DNA of 7,551 bases, taken from contig JACQRN010000170.1 in NCBI GenBank assembly GCA_016206515.1, forward strand, positions 1-7,551, read 5' to 3'. Positions 5,444-7,551 of this stretch are shown piece after piece. This stretch comes from Planctomycetota bacterium. GTDB lineage: Bacteria; Planctomycetota; SBBH01; JACQRN01. Numbering within the stretch: the stretch's first letter is position 1; every line of letters starts with the position of its first letter. The notes under the pieces are model-generated. The model had not been told where the DNA came from, searched no databases, and worked only from the letters and a program-made list of their open reading frames with translations. Position numbers and translations under genes: made by a program.

Positions 5444-6643
5444 ACCCGCCCCAGCGCCCGCTGAAAGTCGTCGAGGATGTCGCGCGTCTCCTCGATCCCG
5501 GTCGAGACGCGCACGAGGCCGTCGCCGATCCCGGCGGCCCTGCGCTCGGCGGGGGAGAGCCCGGCGTGGCTGCTCGAGGCGGGGTGGCTGATGGTGGTGG
5601 CGACGTCCCCCAGGGACGGGGCGAGAGGGACGTCCCCGCGCAGGGCGCGCACGAGCCGCGCGGCCTGCGCGAACCCCCGCAGGTCGAACGCCAGCATCGC
5701 GCCGAAGCCGCCGCGCAGGACCGTCCGCACATGGGATCCCGCCCCCGGCAGGCCCGGGTAGTGGACCGCGCGCACCTTCGCTTGGCGCGCGAGCATGCGC
5801 GCGAGCGCCAGGGCGTTGGCGGACGCCGTGCGGACGCGCAGGGCGAGTGTGCGCACCCCGCGCAGGGTCAGCCACGCGTCGAGGGGGGAGGAGACGCTCC
5901 CGTGGATCTTCGCGTATTGGCGCAGGCGCGCCAGGAGGGGGCCCGCCGCGCAGACGACCCCGCCCATCGCGTCGGCGTGGCCGCAGAGGAACTTCGTCGT
6001 GCTGTGCACGACGAGATCCGCGCCGTGCGAGAGCGGGCGGGAGAGGGCCGGCGTGGCGAAGGTGTTGTCGACCACGAGCCGCGCGCGCGCGGTGCGCGAC
6101 ACCTGCAAGGCCGCGCAGGTCCGCGACGCGCATCGTCGGGTTGCTGACCGTCTCGACGAGGACCAGACGCGTGGACGCGCACATCGCGGATTGCACCGCC
6201 TCCGGCCTCTCCTCCGTGAGCGTGGCCTCCGCGCCGAGCGCCGGGACCGCCTCGCGCAGGAGCTCCAGCGTCCCGCCGTAGGCGTGGCGCGAGGCGACGA
6301 CGTGGTCGCCCCGTTTGAGGCTCGTCGCGAGGACCGCGGCCATCGCCGCCTGGCCCGAGGCGAAGGAGACGGCCCCGTCGGCCCCCTCGATCGCGGCGAC
6401 GCACGCCTCGAGGTCCTCCGCGTTGGCGTGGCCGTAGCGCCGGTAGATCCAGTCCGCGCCGCGCCCCGTCGCCGACCGGCGCAGGTCCGTCAGCGAGTCG
6501 AACACGTGGACGGTCGAGAGGGCGATCGCCGGCGACAGGGGGCGCGTCGCGGAGCGGCCAGAGGCGGACTTCCGCGCGGCGACCGTCGCGATCGAGCGCA
6601 GAGGGCGGGTCTTCAAGGGAGCGCGGCGCGCCACCGGGCGCAT
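5440..6643 (-). pseudogene. Cystathionine gamma-synthase/lyase family PLP enzyme, frameshifted
   Basis: Trans-sulfuration (Cys/Met metabolism) PLP family, in two overlapping frames. The first frame, from ATG 6643, carries the N-terminal half: YRRYG (Y67, R69), FASGQAAM, SRHAYGGT (Y122) and VSNPTMRVADL. The second frame, ending at TAA 5440, carries RLVVDNTFATP, HSTTKFLCGHADAMGG with the Schiff-base Lys, and the C-terminal VSTGIE. The halves join at a (CG)6 run at 6080-6091. Restoring one lost CG gives ...AHRARARLVVDN..., the same spacing as family members, and a 401-residue protein of usual length. It is either a genuine mutation, a sequence error or a slippage-prone allele. The substrate (cystathionine, O-acetyl/succinylhomoserine or methionine) cannot be told from sequence. 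The N-terminus is Arg-rich, and an internal GTG at 6634 is an alternative start. The 3' end overlaps the CPBP gene by 4 nt; the barrel-protein gene lies 34 bp upstream on the same strand. Confidence 0.85.
6080..6091. repeat. (CG)6 dinucleotide run at the frameshift
   Basis: Twelve bases of alternating C and G inside the PLP enzyme gene, exactly where homologous coding moves from one frame to the next. Loss of one CG unit, or gain of one base, explains the shift. Confidence 0.85.
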
Positions 6644-6670
6644 CGAACGGACGCGCGCGGCGCGTGTCAA
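6642..6670 (-). promoter_or_regulatory. Candidate promoter of the PLP enzyme gene
   Basis: A perfect TTGACA (6670-6665, minus strand) is followed after 17 bp by TTCGAT (6647-6642), a poor -10 that overlaps ATG 6643. If real, transcription would begin near the in-frame GTG at 6634, making that codon the start. The -10 is weak, so this is tentative. Confidence 0.25.
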
Positions 6671-6677
6671 GCGCGGG

Positions 6678-7551
6678 TCAGTACCAGACGACGAGCCCCG
6701 CCTCCGGCCCCGACAGGTCGGTCCCGTCGGAGAACAGGGTGCGATACCCCGCGCGGACCTGGAGGTTCTTCAGAACGACGCCCCCGCCGAGCGAGACCTC
6801 GCCGAGAAGATCGCCGCTGACGGAGGCGGCCTCGAACGTGAAGTCGAACACCCACGGCCGGACCGGGTAGCACTCGGCGCGGTAGGTGAAGTCGATCCCT
6901 TCGTTGATCTCCTGCCCCTTGAGCGTTTTCCATCCGAGGCCGGAGGTGAAGGTCCACCAGTCGTTGCGGGCGAAGTCGTACGTCAGGTGCCCTGCGCGCA
7001 TCCGCAGGACGTCCCGCGAGTCGCCCAGGTCTTCGTCGAATTCGGTATAGGCGAAGTCGCCGCCGAGCCGCCAGGCGGTCCGCACGCGCGCCTCCACACG
7101 GTGCGCCTCGATCGTGCTCGAGACGCGCTGGTACGAGGCGCCGACGGTCCCCGCGACGAGGTGGCCGTTCTGGGGCTCCCCGTACCCGCGCCCCGGCGCG
7201 GGGTGGGGGCGCCAGGAGAGCCCCTTCGGCTGGCCGGGGTTGTCCTCCAATGCCTCGGCTGGACCCCACCACGGTGCGGTCAGGCCTTCCAGAATGAGTA
7301 CGCCGCACATGTCGTTGCACGAGTCGGTCAGAATGGCATCGAACACCTCACCGGCGACCGTGCCGGGCTGACGGGCGCCGGATCGGTCCGTGTTGCCCCT
7401 GCGGTTTTCCGAGACCCCCCGCTCGAACCGGCGCAGGCGCCCCTCGCGGCGGGGGGGCTGGGCGGGAGGCGGGTCCTCGTGGTCGCGCCCTCCGCGATTC
7501 CCGCTGTCGCGGTGGGTCCGGTCGTGCGGGTCGGTGTGCTCCTCGCCGCGG
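6678..7551 (-). CDS. Probable outer-membrane beta-barrel protein (5' end outside window)
   Basis: I do not recognise a family. The frame is open from the window edge to TGA at 6678 (290 residues visible). The first 68 visible residues are hydrophilic and rich in Arg, Asp, His and Pro, apparently a disordered linker. A short segment with a close Cys pair (SCNDMC, C78 and C82) follows, then about 170 residues of alternating polar/nonpolar strands rich in aromatic residues and Gly (for example MRAGHLTYDF, DWWTFTSGLGW, WVFDFTFEAA, LQVRAGYRTLF). The chain ends in VVWY; a C-terminal aromatic residue is typical of outer-membrane barrels, where the assembly machinery recognises it. GTG 7346 could serve as an internal start, but the open, GC-rich frame upstream makes an N-terminally incomplete gene more likely. 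A signal peptide, if any, lies outside the window. It is 34 bp upstream of the PLP enzyme gene, same strand. Confidence 0.6.
   Translation of the reverse strand, partial: RGEEHTDPHDRTHRDSGNRGGRDHEDPPPAQPPRREGRLRRFERGVSENRRGNTDRSGARQPGTVAGEVFDAILTDSCNDMCGVLILEGLTAPWWGPAEALEDNPGQPKGLSWRPHPAPGRGYGEPQNGHLVAGTVGASYQRVSSTIEAHRVEARVRTAWRLGGDFAYTEFDEDLGDSRDVLRMRAGHLTYDFARNDWWTFTSGLGWKTLKGQEINEGIDFTYRAECYPVRPWVFDFTFEAASVSGDLLGEVSLGGGVVLKNLQVRAGYRTLFSDGTDLSGPEAGLVVWY

Noticed and set aside
5380..5470. Bidirectional terminator at the convergent CPBP/PLP gene ends
   Set aside because: I found no stable hairpin followed by a T-run; the genes overlap directly.
5868..6404. Third minus-strand frame inside the PLP enzyme gene
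   Set aside because: It is an Arg/Gly-rich shadow without family motifs.

Overview
The window is very GC-rich DNA with long coding frames, tight packing and GC-ending codons. A flagellar rod protein, a DsbD-type periplasmic thiol reductase with a signal peptide and a probable outer-membrane beta-barrel protein point to a flagellated Gram-negative bacterium. A selenocysteine codon with its recoding hairpin indicates that the organism decodes UGA as Sec, and moeA indicates that it makes molybdenum (or tungsten) cofactor. I cannot place it in a phylum; a poorly sampled, GC-rich environmental lineage is a reasonable guess.

Layout. Positions 1-1760 (minus strand) hold a flagellar FlgF/FlgG-family rod gene, followed after 8 nt by a DsbD-like gene that leaves the window at position 1. 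A conventional gene caller would end the DsbD gene at a TGA (334-336). The frame stays open past it for 111 more codons. The TGA sits exactly where the first Cys of the thioredoxin CxxC belongs, and a perfect hairpin follows at bacterial-SECIS distance. Positions 1787-3025 (plus) hold a serine hydroxymethyltransferase-family gene, divergent from the rod gene across 26 bp. Its PLP site is largely intact but several folate-site residues are replaced. Positions 2989-3489 (minus) hold a small membrane protein of unknown function whose end overlaps the end of that gene. Positions 3594-5443 (plus) hold moeA and, overlapping it by 4 nt, a CPBP (Abi/CAAX protease-like) membrane protein lacking the usual Glu pair. 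Positions 5440-6643 (minus) hold a cystathionine gamma-synthase-family PLP enzyme interrupted by a frameshift in a (CG)6 run. Positions 6678-7551 (minus) hold the C-terminal part of a probable outer-membrane barrel protein.

The genes do not form one pathway. The functional units are flgF/G-dsbD (co-directional) and moeA-CPBP (translationally coupled). Gene ends overlap or nearly touch, and I see no rRNA, tRNA, CRISPR array, insertion sequence or convincing rho-independent terminator. The points of most interest are the selenocysteine DsbD and the folate-site-altered SHMT.
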